In this document: positions 14,531-31,197 of the stretch, in pieces
Numbering within the stretch: position 1 is the first letter of the stretch
Layout: every line of letters begins with the position of its first letter
From: Pseudorasbora parva
Taxonomy: Eukaryota; Chordata; Actinopteri; Cypriniformes; Gobionidae
Length of the DNA: 64,000 bases
NCBI RefSeq assembly: GCF_024679245.1
Contig: NC_090172.1
Span: 41,958,776-42,022,775 of the forward strand
Direction: 5' to 3'
The notes under the pieces: generated by a model
What the model saw: only the letters and a program-made list of their open reading frames with translations
What the model was told of the DNA's origin: nothing
Database searches by the model: none
Translations under genes and position numbers: made by a program

Positions 14531-14711
14531 TTAATGCATACTATGACACTATTAAATGTTTTTTTTTAATGTCTAGTATAGCTATTCTACCGCTACATTA
14601 TCTGCACAAGCATGCTCAGATGCTCAGGGTTATGCTTATATTTATACACATTTCTACTTTTAGGTGCAAGTTGGTAATTTCAACACTTTGCGTAAAACTG
14701 CTTTGCATTAA

Positions 14712-15104
14712 AGGAAGTGTATGTAAGATTGTGGACAAAACTGGTACTGCAATCACTATCCATTTCTCCCTCCCCCCTGACTCGAGGTTGCCAGATATGC
14801 TGCAGGATCCAGCAGGAACGTTTGTAGATCTGATGCTGTGGAAACTAGAGCAGAGCTGGCAACCCAGATGCTGAAATGCTACTGACTTTGTGATTGGTAG
14901 ATAGGTGGAGGGTGGAGCTTCAGGACAAAACACAACATATCAACATCAGTTGGGGGCTACAATAACATTTAGATGACATTATCCTGGCCGGACTACTGCT
15001 GTTAGTGATATAAGTATATAAAATTAATGTAATTTCTTAATTTCTAATGACATATCAGTGTCATTTTATGATTAATTGAAATACATTTCTTACATACAGT
15101 TCCT
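14712..15104. mobile_element. TTAA-flanked MITE, family 2, long copy
   Basis: Flanked by TTAA (14708-14711 and 15105-15108). Termini are AGGAAGTGTATGTAAGA and its near-complement TTACATACAGTTCCT. Shares its ends and much of its interior (GGTGGAGCTTCAGGACAAAA) with the 259-bp copy at 17487-17745. Confidence 0.85.
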
Positions 15105-15109
15105 TTAAC

Positions 15110-15505
15110 TAGCCTGACAAGCCAGCCCCACATCAAGATGTTTGGTCTGGAAACTCACCATTGACAGGGCTCATTCGAGGGGCGGGATAAACGGTTGTCT
15201 TTCAAACTCCCCCTGCACGCAATAGGATAGCGCTACAACCAACCAGAGCAATGAAGGTGAAGCGGAGCTAGTTCAAAGATTAAACTTTCACTGTATCCGA
15301 TCTGCAAAGTCTTTTCTTTTCAAAGCCGATTCTTCCAGTCTCGGCCAAAGCCGTATCGAAAGACTGCCGTTCGCAGGCTTCTTTGTTTACAAGTAGCATG
15401 TGGAACAGTCACAACTCTGCCGTCATTATGTTAAGCCCGCCCACCGACTCTATACACAATGTGATTGGCCTTACTAGAGATACCAGAGAGATTTCTAGGC
15501 TAGAC
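15110..15505. mobile_element. Short inverted-repeat element starting CTAGCCTGACAAGCC
   Basis: Begins CTAGCCTGACAAGCCAGCCC immediately after the TTAA of the family 2 MITE and ends TTTCTAGGCTAG. The ends are inverted complements over about 8 bp. The interior is GC-richer than the flanks. It looks like a common dispersed fish MITE, but its superfamily is unclear from sequence alone. Confidence 0.5.
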
Positions 15506-17482
15506 ATTAACACCCGCAGCGGGAAAAGAAGCAACTCCCAGTAGCTACTTTGATGGGTTGAATTCAGCCTACAGCCAAATGAAATGCCAAGATTACAATT
15601 CTTTATCGATTAACTTGCAGTTAGTGAAGGCAGGATAGGTGGAATAGTGCAGAATGACGTAACAGAAGTGATCTCTCTCTTCAGATCAGTTCTCCTTTTG
15701 CCTGAATAGCCAAATACACGCGCACACAGATGTCGAATGTCAATAGTGTGTGGAGTATCTCGCATGAACACAGTCAGTTATGGCGTAAATAGGTGGGTAA
15801 TACCAGGATGTGTGTCAGTATATTATGTCCATGCATTAAATATCACAATTAAATACCCATCTCTCATTAATGTTAATTACTACATATGTTAAATAAATGT
15901 ATAGCCTACATATTAAATAAACCTACTGTATCTAAAAATATATATTTAATTTACTATTGTTTTGTTTTGTTTTTGTAATTTGCTCATTTGCTTTTTTGTT
16001 CATTGTTTATATAGCCTAACAAAAATAACTCACAACATATTACATTTCTTATTTTAGCCTATGCTCATATTGCCCACCTGCACATACCAGCTGATATACA
16101 GTGTAGTCTTGATTTGGGTGGTCACTCAGCATATGAAAGTTCAAAAGGGTTTTAAATCTTCTAAATCAAGTAAAATGACTCAAAAACAAGAAATGTCCTT
16201 TCCAAACAGCAACATTGTGGCCAGTGAAAATGCTGAGTGGCTAGTAACTTGGGAAAACCACTAGCCACAGTGGCTACTGAGAAAAAAATGTATGTCAAGC
16301 CCTGATCATATTTCATATTAAAGACAGACTCGTTCTTTATTTTGCATACCTCCTGACAAAAATTAAGAAATTGATATAACATAATTTTTATAATAATAAT
16401 AATATTTTATAATAAGTCCTTAGACATTTCTAGTGTTTTTTGTCATAAATGGGTAACCCCGCAGTTTTTGGTAAAATAAGTTCTGTAAAATATAAATATC
16501 ATTATTATTATATTTATTCTTCTATACTCTATTTTTTTAATAATGAAAATGTTATTGTAATAGTAATATTTATTATTTTGTTAAAGCTGCTGTGAGTAAC
16601 TTTTTTTGTGTTCAAGATTTACAACAAATATATAATTAGAATGTACAACAAGAGTCCATTTTACAAATAGAATCCATTTTTGTTTTACCCTGAATCACTT
16701 TTTACCCTTTTACCCGGGTACACTTATAATAAATGTTTATATTGGGACTATTTCAGAGCGGTCTGGTAGGAACCGCTGCGGATGAGCACAGTCCCTGCGT
16801 GACTCGCCATAGACATAAACCGAGAGAAGTAGCTCCGGCTGCAATGTTCTTCTGCAAGACGCATACAGTTCATCCAGAATCGTGCAGCTTTACTTATGAA
16901 CAAGGCCAGTGGACTTCCAAATCTTTAAACCCTGAGACTTCTAGTAAAACCTGAACAAATCTCTTGGAATATATACTAGCACTAACTGAGCCCTACGGCT
17001 ACTACTCTCAGTTAGACAAATATTCTAAACACGTTCTTCAGTTTTCTTGGCCAAAGTACACTACTTACCTAATGTAGAATAAGAGGTCTGCCACTAGCAA
17101 CCATGATTCAGTGCTGAAAAAATCTGGTATTGTCTGAGCTCAAGCTAAATTCCTCAAAGTAAGACAACCTGAGAAGCTAGTGTGGAAACAGGCACCAGAA
17201 TGATGTACACACAACCAAAACCTCATGAATATTGCGCATGATTATACGACTTCAACACCTAGTGACATGAATACAGCAAAATCCAAAAGCGTTGTTACCA
17301 GCGGCATTATAGAAATGCCTTATTCACAGTCATATTTTTGTTTATTCCATGAGCAAAAGTGACCAATAACAGGGGAGATAGAGATAAAGAGAGTAGTACT
17401 TGTCATAAGATCTCATCTCAGAAGCAAGGCCACAGGAATTTATTTAAAATTACGGTACCTATTTTTTTGTGTGACTGCACCT
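15506..17482. other. Intron 2 sequence
   Basis: A one-ended TTAA-type terminus (TTAAAGCTGCTGTGAGTAAC) lies near 16582, and a repeat end (TGTCAAGCCCTGA) near 16303. No gene was recognised. Confidence 0.45.
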
Positions 17483-17486
17483 TTAA

Positions 17487-17745
17487 AGGAAGTGTATGTA
17501 AGATTGTGGACAAAACTGGTACTGCATGTGAATCCCCCGGAGGGTGGAGCTTCAGGACAAAACACAACATGTCAACATCAACATCAGTTGAGGGCTGCAA
17601 CAACAACTTTTAAATGACAATATCCTGGCCGGACTACTGTTGTCAGTGATATAAGCATTTGAAATGAACATGATTTCTTAATGTCTAGTGACATATCAGG
17701 GCCATTTTATGATTATTTGAAATACATTTGTTACATACAGTTCCT
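17487..17745. mobile_element. TTAA-flanked MITE, family 2, short copy
   Basis: Flanked by TTAA (17483-17486 and 17746-17749) with the same termini as 14712-15104. It lacks about 130 bp of the interior of that copy. Confidence 0.85.
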
Positions 17746-17989
17746 TTAAATACAAAAATAAATAAATCAATAAATCAGACAGTCTCTGGCATACTCACAT
17801 GTACAATACTTATCAAGTCAGAGACACAAATCTAGAGAGGATTAATATTTGACAGCTCTATATCTGTCAGTGGGGGTGGATATGTTTGAAGAGAGGTGAG
17901 TGTGTGATTATGACAGAAGACTGCATGACTCTGAGGTAGAGAATGTTCCTCTTGGCCTTCCGCAGGTGTGCCTAACAGCACCCACAGGT

Positions 17990-17990
<1 letters not shown>

Positions 17991-18022
<32 letters not shown>

Positions 18023-18107
18023 ACGCACACGCGCACGCGCACGCGCGCACACACACACACACACACACATGCACACACACGCACACACACACACGCACAC
18101 ACACACG
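17991..18107. repeat. (CA)/(CG) compound microsatellite
   Basis: CA repeat with a central CG-alternating stretch (about 18010-18050). Alternating purine-pyrimidine sequence of this type is Z-DNA-prone. Confidence 0.95.
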
Positions 18108-20304
<2,197 letters not shown>

Positions 20305-20321
20305 ACAGATATCATCCTCAC

Positions 20322-20393
20322 AGTTCTTCCAGATAGGGCAGGTTTCTGAAGACATTAGCAGGCAGCTCAGTGATGTTGTTCATGCTGATGTCT
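20322..20393 (-). CDS. lgr4: lgr4 exon 2: leucine-rich repeat module
   Basis: A 72-bp exon encoding one 24-residue extracellular leucine-rich repeat, beginning [11 protein letters not shown] and ending LPYLEEL. It follows a CATAG acceptor and ends at a GTGAGG donor. It starts and ends after the second base of a leucine codon (CT|A), exactly completing exon 1 and matching exon 3. DISMNNIT is characteristic of LGR4; LGR5 and LGR6 read DLSMNN here. One repeat per 72-bp exon is the normal organisation of this receptor family, so skipping it would keep the frame. A long (CT)n tract lies 20 nt inside the following intron. Confidence 0.95.
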
Positions 20394-24335
<3,942 letters not shown>

Positions 24336-24790
24336 CACTATATTGCCAAAAGTATTGGGACAACCTAAAACATGGGAATTCAGGTGTTCCAATCCTTTCC
24401 ATGGCCACATGTGTATAAAATCAAGCACCTAGACATGCAGACTGCTTCTACAAACATTTGTGAAAGAATATGTCACTCTCAAGAGCTCAGGGAATTCAAG
24501 CGTGGTACCATAATAGGCTGCCACCTATGCAATAAGTCCATTTGTGAAATGTCATCAGTATTCCAGTCAACTCTCCACAAAGTGGAAGCAATAAGGAACA
24601 GCAGCAACTCAGCCACCAAGTGGTAGGCCACATAAAAATACAGGGCGGGGTCAGCGCATGTTGAGGTGCACAGTGCGCAGAAGTTCTGCAGAGTCAACAG
24701 ACCTCCAAACTTCATGTGGCCTTCAGATTAGCTCAAGAATAGTGCATAGAGAGCTTAATGGAAAGGGTTTCCATGGACCTGCAGCTGCAT
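24336..24790 (+). mobile_element. Tc1-like transposon, 5' fragment
   Basis: Starts CACTATATTGCCAAAAGTAT, a familiar Tc1-family terminus in fish. It encodes the transposase DNA-binding N-terminus in degraded form (ERICHSQELREFKRGTIIGC, then a helix-turn-helix). The copy is cut off near 24790, before the DDE catalytic domain. The right terminal repeat is missing. Confidence 0.85.
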
Positions 24791-24911
24791 CCAGCAGCCG
24801 GAGGCGTATTGCGTATGCTGAGCTAAAGAATCACGAGCGTGCACAGTTGGGAGCGTCTCAAAGCTGTGACACTCGCAAGCGTGGAAAAGAAAACGTTACC
24901 TTAAATAAATA

Positions 24912-25007
24912 ATGGAGATCGATCAGATTCAACTAATACATATATGATCCAGAATCAGATCTAGAGGCTGAAATTGAAGAGGAGCAGCAGCAGGATGTTT
25001 CTATGTG
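24912..25007 (+). pseudogene. Degraded acidic first exon of the THAP/TTAA element
   Basis: Counterpart of the exon at 55390-55499. It has an ATG at 24912, the same run of codons around the tyrosine/aspartate motif, and the same ATGTG|GTA donor at 25007. A one-base insertion breaks the frame after about ten codons, and a 12-base segment is missing near the 3' end. Confidence 0.65.
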
Positions 25008-25039
25008 GTAGGCTACCATTACTCTAACTGTATTTGCAT

Positions 25040-25602
25040 AATAATAATAATTCGTTACATTTATATAGCGCTTTTCTAGGCACTCAAAGCGCTTTACATA
25101 GAAGGGGGAATCTCCTCAACCACCACCAATGTGCAGCATCCAAATGGATGATGCGATGGGAGCCATATTGCGCCAGAATGCTCATCACACACCAGCTGAT
25201 TGGTGAAGAGGAGACATAGTTATTAAGCCAATCATTATATGGGGATTATTAGGAGCCCATGATGGACAGGGGCCAATGGGTAAATTTGGCCAGGATGCCG
25301 GGATTACACCCCTACTCTTTATGGAAGGACATCCTGGGATTTTTAATGACCTGTGACCTCGGTTTAACATCTCATCCGAAAGACAGTGCTCTTTGACAGT
25401 ACAGTGTTCCCATCACTACACTGGGGCGTTAGGACCCACACAGACCACAGGTTGAGCACCCCCTGCTGCTCTCACTAACACCTCTTCCAGCAGCTACCTG
25501 GTTTTCCCAGTTGGTCTCCCATCCAGGTACTGACCAGGCTCAGCCCTGCTTAGCTTCAGTGGGAAACCAGTCTTGGGCTACAGGGTGATATGACTGCTGG
25601 TT
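25040..25602 (-). mobile_element. 5S rRNA-derived SINE (SINE3-like)
   Basis: In minus sense the head begins near 25602 (CAGTCATATCACCCTGTAGC) and contains the 5S internal promoter: AGCTAAGCAGGG (25544-25555) followed by TGGATGGGAGACC (25513-25525), with the same spacing as in 5S rRNA. The tail ends CGCTATATAAATGTAACG followed by an ATT repeat, resembling the 3' end of L2/CR1-type LINEs that mobilise such SINEs. At about 560 bp it has the size of zebrafish SINE3. It is inserted in the older THAP/TTAA element copy. Confidence 0.85.
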
Positions 25603-25969
25603 AGCGGCTTGTCAACATTTGTGTGTGTTTACTTGTGGTTTATGAGGACATAATTTGGTTTATGGACTATTGTATGAGACAATAGCAGAAGCAAGCAGAA
25701 CTGTTTTGCACGTCAGACTAGTGTTTACATAGAAAAATAATGGAATAGTAGCGCATTTGAATGAAGAAGCACGCTTTGTGTGAAAAAAAATGTTTGCGGT
25801 GGTTTTACAATAAACAAACACCTTTAGTGGTCAGCTAAACAAATGTATTTAAACACACCGTACATCGCATGCTCCATTGATGAATGAACTATACACGATT
25901 GTGTTGTTTACTGATGTGTACTTATGCAACGATAGCCAACACCATAGACATTTGAAGAAGTTTTAATCT

Positions 25970-26045
25970 TCTTCCAATACAAAACACGACCGTAAACTTT
26001 AATTATTAGGACCGCTCCATCAAAAACACACTTCTTTGGTGACAT
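25970..26045 (-). pseudogene. THAP exon remnant with internal in-frame deletion
   Basis: Starts MSPKKCVF as in the intact THAP exon at 54650, then jumps directly to DGAV and IKV. This matches loss of residues 9-73 (195 bp) and therefore of three of the four zinc ligands. It cannot fold as a THAP domain. Confidence 0.75.
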
Positions 26046-26809
26046 TGTTGATTCCGTTTTGCTCTCTCGCTCTGGTCGTGTGCGCGCCCTTCCGGGAGAA
26101 ATTCCGCCCCATTTCACATCACACAGACCCATACTCTAAAAAAGCTTTCCGAAACTTGTGAGAAACCGTAAGGAGTATTTTTGACACAGAAATACTCCAT
26201 CAAACATCCTACTTATTTTTTAAAACATTCTCCATGTTTAACATGGCAATCCAAGTCTTTAACATTGTAAAAAGCTCAGTATGCATGAAACAGCAAATCA
26301 GCATGCTTTCAGGAGAGGAGCCCTCTGCAAGTAAATCTCTGCTAAAGGTTTCCATAAAATAAATTAAAAAAAAATTTTTTTTAAAAGAGCGCCGCCACGC
26401 ACATGCGCTGCAAACAGACGGAAGACACCAATTCTGACTAAAATGTACATATTTCTAAAATACGCCTTGTTGGACAATAAATGTGCCATGTGTGGAATTT
26501 TACAAGTATATTTTTATGAAAGTGACATTTATAATGGGGTAATATATATATATGAATATAGGCTAATATGCTTTTGGTTTTGTATTTTCATTTTTAGTTT
26601 AGTGAATTTAAAAACAAAATTATTACATTTTGTTTTTTTATTACATATTACATTATTAAAAAAACCCAATGTGCACATAATATATTGCATATTCTACATT
26701 ACATTCCCTGTATTTGTTTATAACCTTCACTATCACAGCATTTTTAGGACATTACTGGGCATGATGTTAAATTAAATTATTATTAAAGATTTGTTTAATA
26801 TTCAAATAG

Positions 26810-26899
26810 AAAAACTTAGAAAATACCGGGATATATACCGTGTATCCCCATTCAACCAAAAATAGAGATACGATTTTATGGCCATATCGCCCAGCCCTA
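26810..26899. mobile_element. hAT-like right end
   Basis: Ends ATGGCCATATCGCCCAGCCCTA, complementary to the widespread TAGGGCTGGGCGATAT terminus. The left end was not located. Confidence 0.5.
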
Positions 26900-28276
26900 C
26901 TTGGCATTTTTCCATCATCTTGAAGAAAAAAAATGTGTAGTAGACAAAAACTGCAGTGTTCATTCAGACAGATACACACAGAACATGCAGACTTAAGATT
27001 TCAATAGCAGATTTCAATATTTCAATAACTTTTTGAGCTTTCATATTCAGACATTAGTCCATATGTTCATAATTTGATGCATTTTGCAGGCATGCTTTTG
27101 ATTTATTCAATTAAAAATAGATCAATTCAGACATTACGCTTTACACAGTAATTTCCATTTGTGGAAGGTTAAAGAGTGAGGTTAAAGCTATTAGAAAGAA
27201 GAGTATGCAGTTAATAGAGGTCCCCTCTCAATACACTCTACATAGCGCTCTTCATGACCATGGAATATATTTTTAGCTATACACTGGTACGGTGGTATTT
27301 GAAAAATACATAAGTACACAAAAATTTGTGAACGTACACAAAATTTAAACTGGTATATTGGCCCAGCACTAAGCCAAAAACATATTTGAGCTTGTTGAAA
27401 ATGTAAACAAAACAAAAAACACCAGTGACAGTAACATATTGTAATACTTGGTGGTATTGTGAAGGTGAAATCCGGCAACATGCTCAAACAGTTGAAGATT
27501 TCAGCTTGCAAAGGCAGATACAATTTGGCATTGTCATTAAATTACTAACTCTAGGAATACAAATAAGGACCACCCTAAGCGCTACAGATGGAGCGTGACT
27601 GAATGGAAAATACATACTACAAACATGGAAGGAAGAAGAAAAGCCTTGTGTTAGGAGAGCTCAGGAACATGTCAAGTCTCAACAGAGCACTGCAGATTTT
27701 CTGCCTGTCAGTAAGAGAAACAGAAATAGAGCAGGAAAGAGACAGAAGCCTAGTTGAACTCATGCTATAGGATAAAGAACATTGATTTATGAATGATAGC
27801 CTTATTTTCTAAGAGGATAGCGTCATTCCCTTTTTCTAAAACAACAAGTTTTTTCGAGCTTAAATGCAAGATACTCTCTAAATCATTCATCACTACATCT
27901 CAGGACAAAAAACCAGCGCATATTCACTAACTTCATACGGTCTAATTTATTAAAAAGTAGTTTAAAAAAAATTGAGAATATAGGAGAACAGTGTTAGCGT
28001 TAAGATTGAACTTTTGCAGGAATCCAATCAATAGCAACTGCTCACTGCAGGCTCCTAAACTCCTCTGAGGGTTAACTTTTACATTTCCACTGCATCAGTG
28101 AAACATGGGAGCATCCGTGTGTCGGCAAACCACACCAGCACCGCAGCAGGCCTTTCGGTGGCGCAGCTGCCCACAGAGCCCCACATCACAGATGGGCCAG
28201 GCCAGTCCGCTCACAGCCCTGCCAAGCCCTGAAGAAGCCCAGCCGCAGCCTGCTCCATGATAAGGCCTGTAGATGT

Positions 28277-28277
<1 letters not shown>

Positions 28278-28317
<40 letters not shown>
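28278..28317. repeat. (GT)n microsatellite
   Basis: About 40 bp of GT repeat following a GC-richer unique stretch (28080-28270). Confidence 0.95.
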
Positions 28318-28319
<2 letters not shown>

Positions 28320-28485
28320 GGGGGCATGGGTGGGTCTCGTTCAGCGGCTAGCTTTTGGGCCAAAAAGGTGAGGCGTTTCTGTGACAACTCTATTTGATTG
28401 ACATCCCTGCAAATGATGTCTTTTAAAGTCCCAGTGAACCGGAAGTAGCAAGAGAGTTTTCTTCAGTGCTGTGACGTGTTTCCAA

Positions 28486-28992
28486 AGCCCCTTTCACACT
28501 GCACGTCGGACCCGCAATATTCCCGGAACACTGCCGGGTCGCCTTTCTGTGTGAAAGCAACCACTTCCCGGGATTGATTACCGAAATCGACCCGGGTCGG
28601 GGGGTGTACGTAGTTATCGTGCGACTCCTAGAGCTTGTTTTTTCAATAATACAACCCTGCAGTGCCAGAAGAGCTAGTCGGTGTTTTAAACGCAGAGAGT
28701 GTTCGTATACAAAAGAAACTAAAATAAATAATCAGAAATGTGCGCAAACTGGACACAAGTCGAGACCACGGAGCTCCTTACTATCCGCGCTGAAGCTGAG
28801 ATCGCTCGCCATTATACGTCACATCAGGATGTCACGTGTCAACTCGACCCGGGACCGTTAAGCGTTGTGTGTGAAAGCGCACATATTACGGCATTACGCT
28901 GGCAGTGAGAATGGGCCAAATCTAGCAGCCCGGGAACAAATGCCGGGTCGCATTATCCGTGTATTTGCCGGAATCGCAGTGTGAAAGGGGCT
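28486..28992. mobile_element. 507-bp inverted-repeat DNA element with CAA duplication
   Basis: Perfect 17-bp terminal inverted repeats (AGCCCCTTTCACACTGC) with the trinucleotide CAA duplicated outside each end (28483-28485 and 28993-28995). The interior is GC-rich with repeated CCCGG motifs and shows no transposase. A 3-bp duplication is compatible with PIF/Harbinger or CACTA, but the termini do not fit either cleanly. Confidence 0.75.
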
Positions 28993-28995
28993 CAA

Positions 28996-31148
28996 GTGAA
29001 ATGTAATATTGAGTATAGGGGCAGAGTTTTACTTCAGCGCTCCTTCTCTCCATCTTGCGCTCATAGCAGACGAAAGGTTTTAGGGAAGTGGTAAAGCATT
29101 TTCAAATCCAAGCCATCAAACTGACAACATCTGAGTAGGAACGCTGTTTCCAGAGCGGAAGTTACTTACTTTGATTAAAGATTAATTAAATTAATTAATT
29201 AAATTACAGTAACTAATAATTACTTAGTAACTAGTTACACCCAACACTGCATAGGACGTAAAACTAGACAATTTTACTATGCTCAGCTAAAATTGCTTCA
29301 CTACATTCACCTGTTTGGCAGTTCTACCAGGTGTCTGAAAAGGACAATAAATGTGCACTTTTGCGGAGAACAACAACAGCAACCGTACACGGTATGCTTT
29401 TCATCCTCCCTAAAAGCCCAAACTTAACGTCCAAAACAGATGTCAGTGCTTGTCATAAAATGCAGTCTACTGTTGCTAAAATGCAGGATGTGCTCGATAA
29501 AAGAAAAGAAAAGATGAATTAAAACTGCATTAAGCCACGAAAGTGATACTGTTCCCCAAGCGGTTTTCTGTGCGCACGTTTTGAGACATTGTGCAAGTAA
29601 AGTGAACTTTGGGCTTCAGGTTAGCACCCAAGTGGTTAAATCCACAGAAATATGTTAAAATGCACAGCTTGGTGTTTTTCATTAAACATCGTTGATTATG
29701 TCTTAAGTGACCATAAAAATTAGAGTAGAGTCGCAAAAACATATTGGACCCTTGCATTCTGTCTTAAAGTGATTCCTGCTGCCGTCAGTCATTAATGATA
29801 AGCAAACAACAAAGGACAAAAAATATATAATTATTTACTCACTGCTCTTTAGTAGATTTAGTGGGATTAATCTAGATTTTATTTATACAGAAGGCTATGC
29901 TGTGTTTTTTAACATTTCATCACATTTGATTAGTTTTTATTATTATTTATTTCACAGGAATACTATTTGGAAAATAAATATGTTGCCCATGTAGTTTGCC
30001 AATTCATGATACTTTCTCATCTCTTAATTTTGTTATACTTCAAATACATTGTTGTTAAAAAATAGTTGGCCTATTATTAGACCCAAAAATCCTGATCGGA
30101 CCATACTTAAATATAATAGTAATGTAATTAATACAAGTCGGATTATTTTTTGTGCAATAACTTCCTTCCTAAATGTTGAATGCGCAACTTGTGGGATTGA
30201 TTAAAATAGTGCGCAATACCTACAACTCACAATACCCTGAGTTTCGGGGCCGGAGTAGGGCTCAGGGTTTGTTGTTTCAAGCAGGACCTCCACCCTGAAT
30301 TTGAAGCACATTAGTCTCTTCTCACAAGCAGAGAGCCCTGATGGTTTGTTTTTCCTTCAGCGTTACATACAGTAGAGGTTGAACACTAAACACTGGAAGC
30401 CTATCAGTGGGTTGGATGATGTCATGCCTGACAAATTCCTCTCCTTCTACACAAGAGAAAAGTTTGAGTCATATTTGAGCTCCAGTACACTGTCTGCTAT
30501 TCAGAAGACAATTGTATGGTTTGAACTACAAAATTATAAAAATCATAAAGATAAGTAAACAGTAGGGATGACACAATGCCAAAATTCCAATAGTCAGTAC
30601 CAATACCATTACAATCTTAGTATTAGGAAGGAAAAAATAATAATTAAATGAGTTTATTATTTATAGTAGTAATCATTATAAGTAAATAATACACATAAAC
30701 ATTTGAAGGCTACGTGTTGTTTAAAAGTAAACAATGTGTATAAAAAAGATCAAGTGAAAAATAAGCAAACCACCTAATAAAAATAAGAATCATAATTATA
30801 ATTATTATCAGTATTATTATTATTATTACATTGAGAAGTAGGTTATGACTTCCACCGAGCAGTCATTCTCGCACAAAGAAGAAAGCGACAAAGTAAACAA
30901 CAATGGATGACATGCATCAATCAGATCTTGTTCTTGCTTTTTGGCATGTGGGTTTGTCAAAAGAAGACACGCTTTGTTTGAGCCAAGGCTGCCGGCTGCA
31001 AGGAAAAACATAGCCGAAAAAGCAAACGCAAATGACGATTCTGTCAACCAATCAACGCTTTGCAGTAAGTCTAGCTCCACCCTGTCAGATTAAACCAAAC
31101 TTTTGATGGGTTGTCATGAAGACCTTAAAGTTTCTGTGGCTGTATGAC

Positions 31149-31197
<49 letters not shown>

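Larger units (their letters stand above)
24905..26300. mobile_element. Second, degraded copy of the THAP/TTAA element (inverted, split by a SINE)
   Basis: Sequence at 25620-25920 and 26015-26290 matches the reverse complement of 54299-55592: the THAP start codon context, the stretch ending in GTCTTTAACATTGTAAAAAG, and the region around TAGTGTTTACATAGAAA. The layout is the same: acidic exon at one end, THAP exon at the other, pointing inwards. The terminal repeats are not recognisable, and a 5S-derived SINE occupies 25040-25602. Confidence 0.75.
26301..28482. other. Intron 1 sequence
   Basis: Mostly AT-rich, with a GC-richer, low-repeat island at about 28080-28270 just before the GT run. A one-ended TTAA-type terminus (TTTAAAGTCCCAGTGAACC) lies near 28425. 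Confidence 0.45.
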
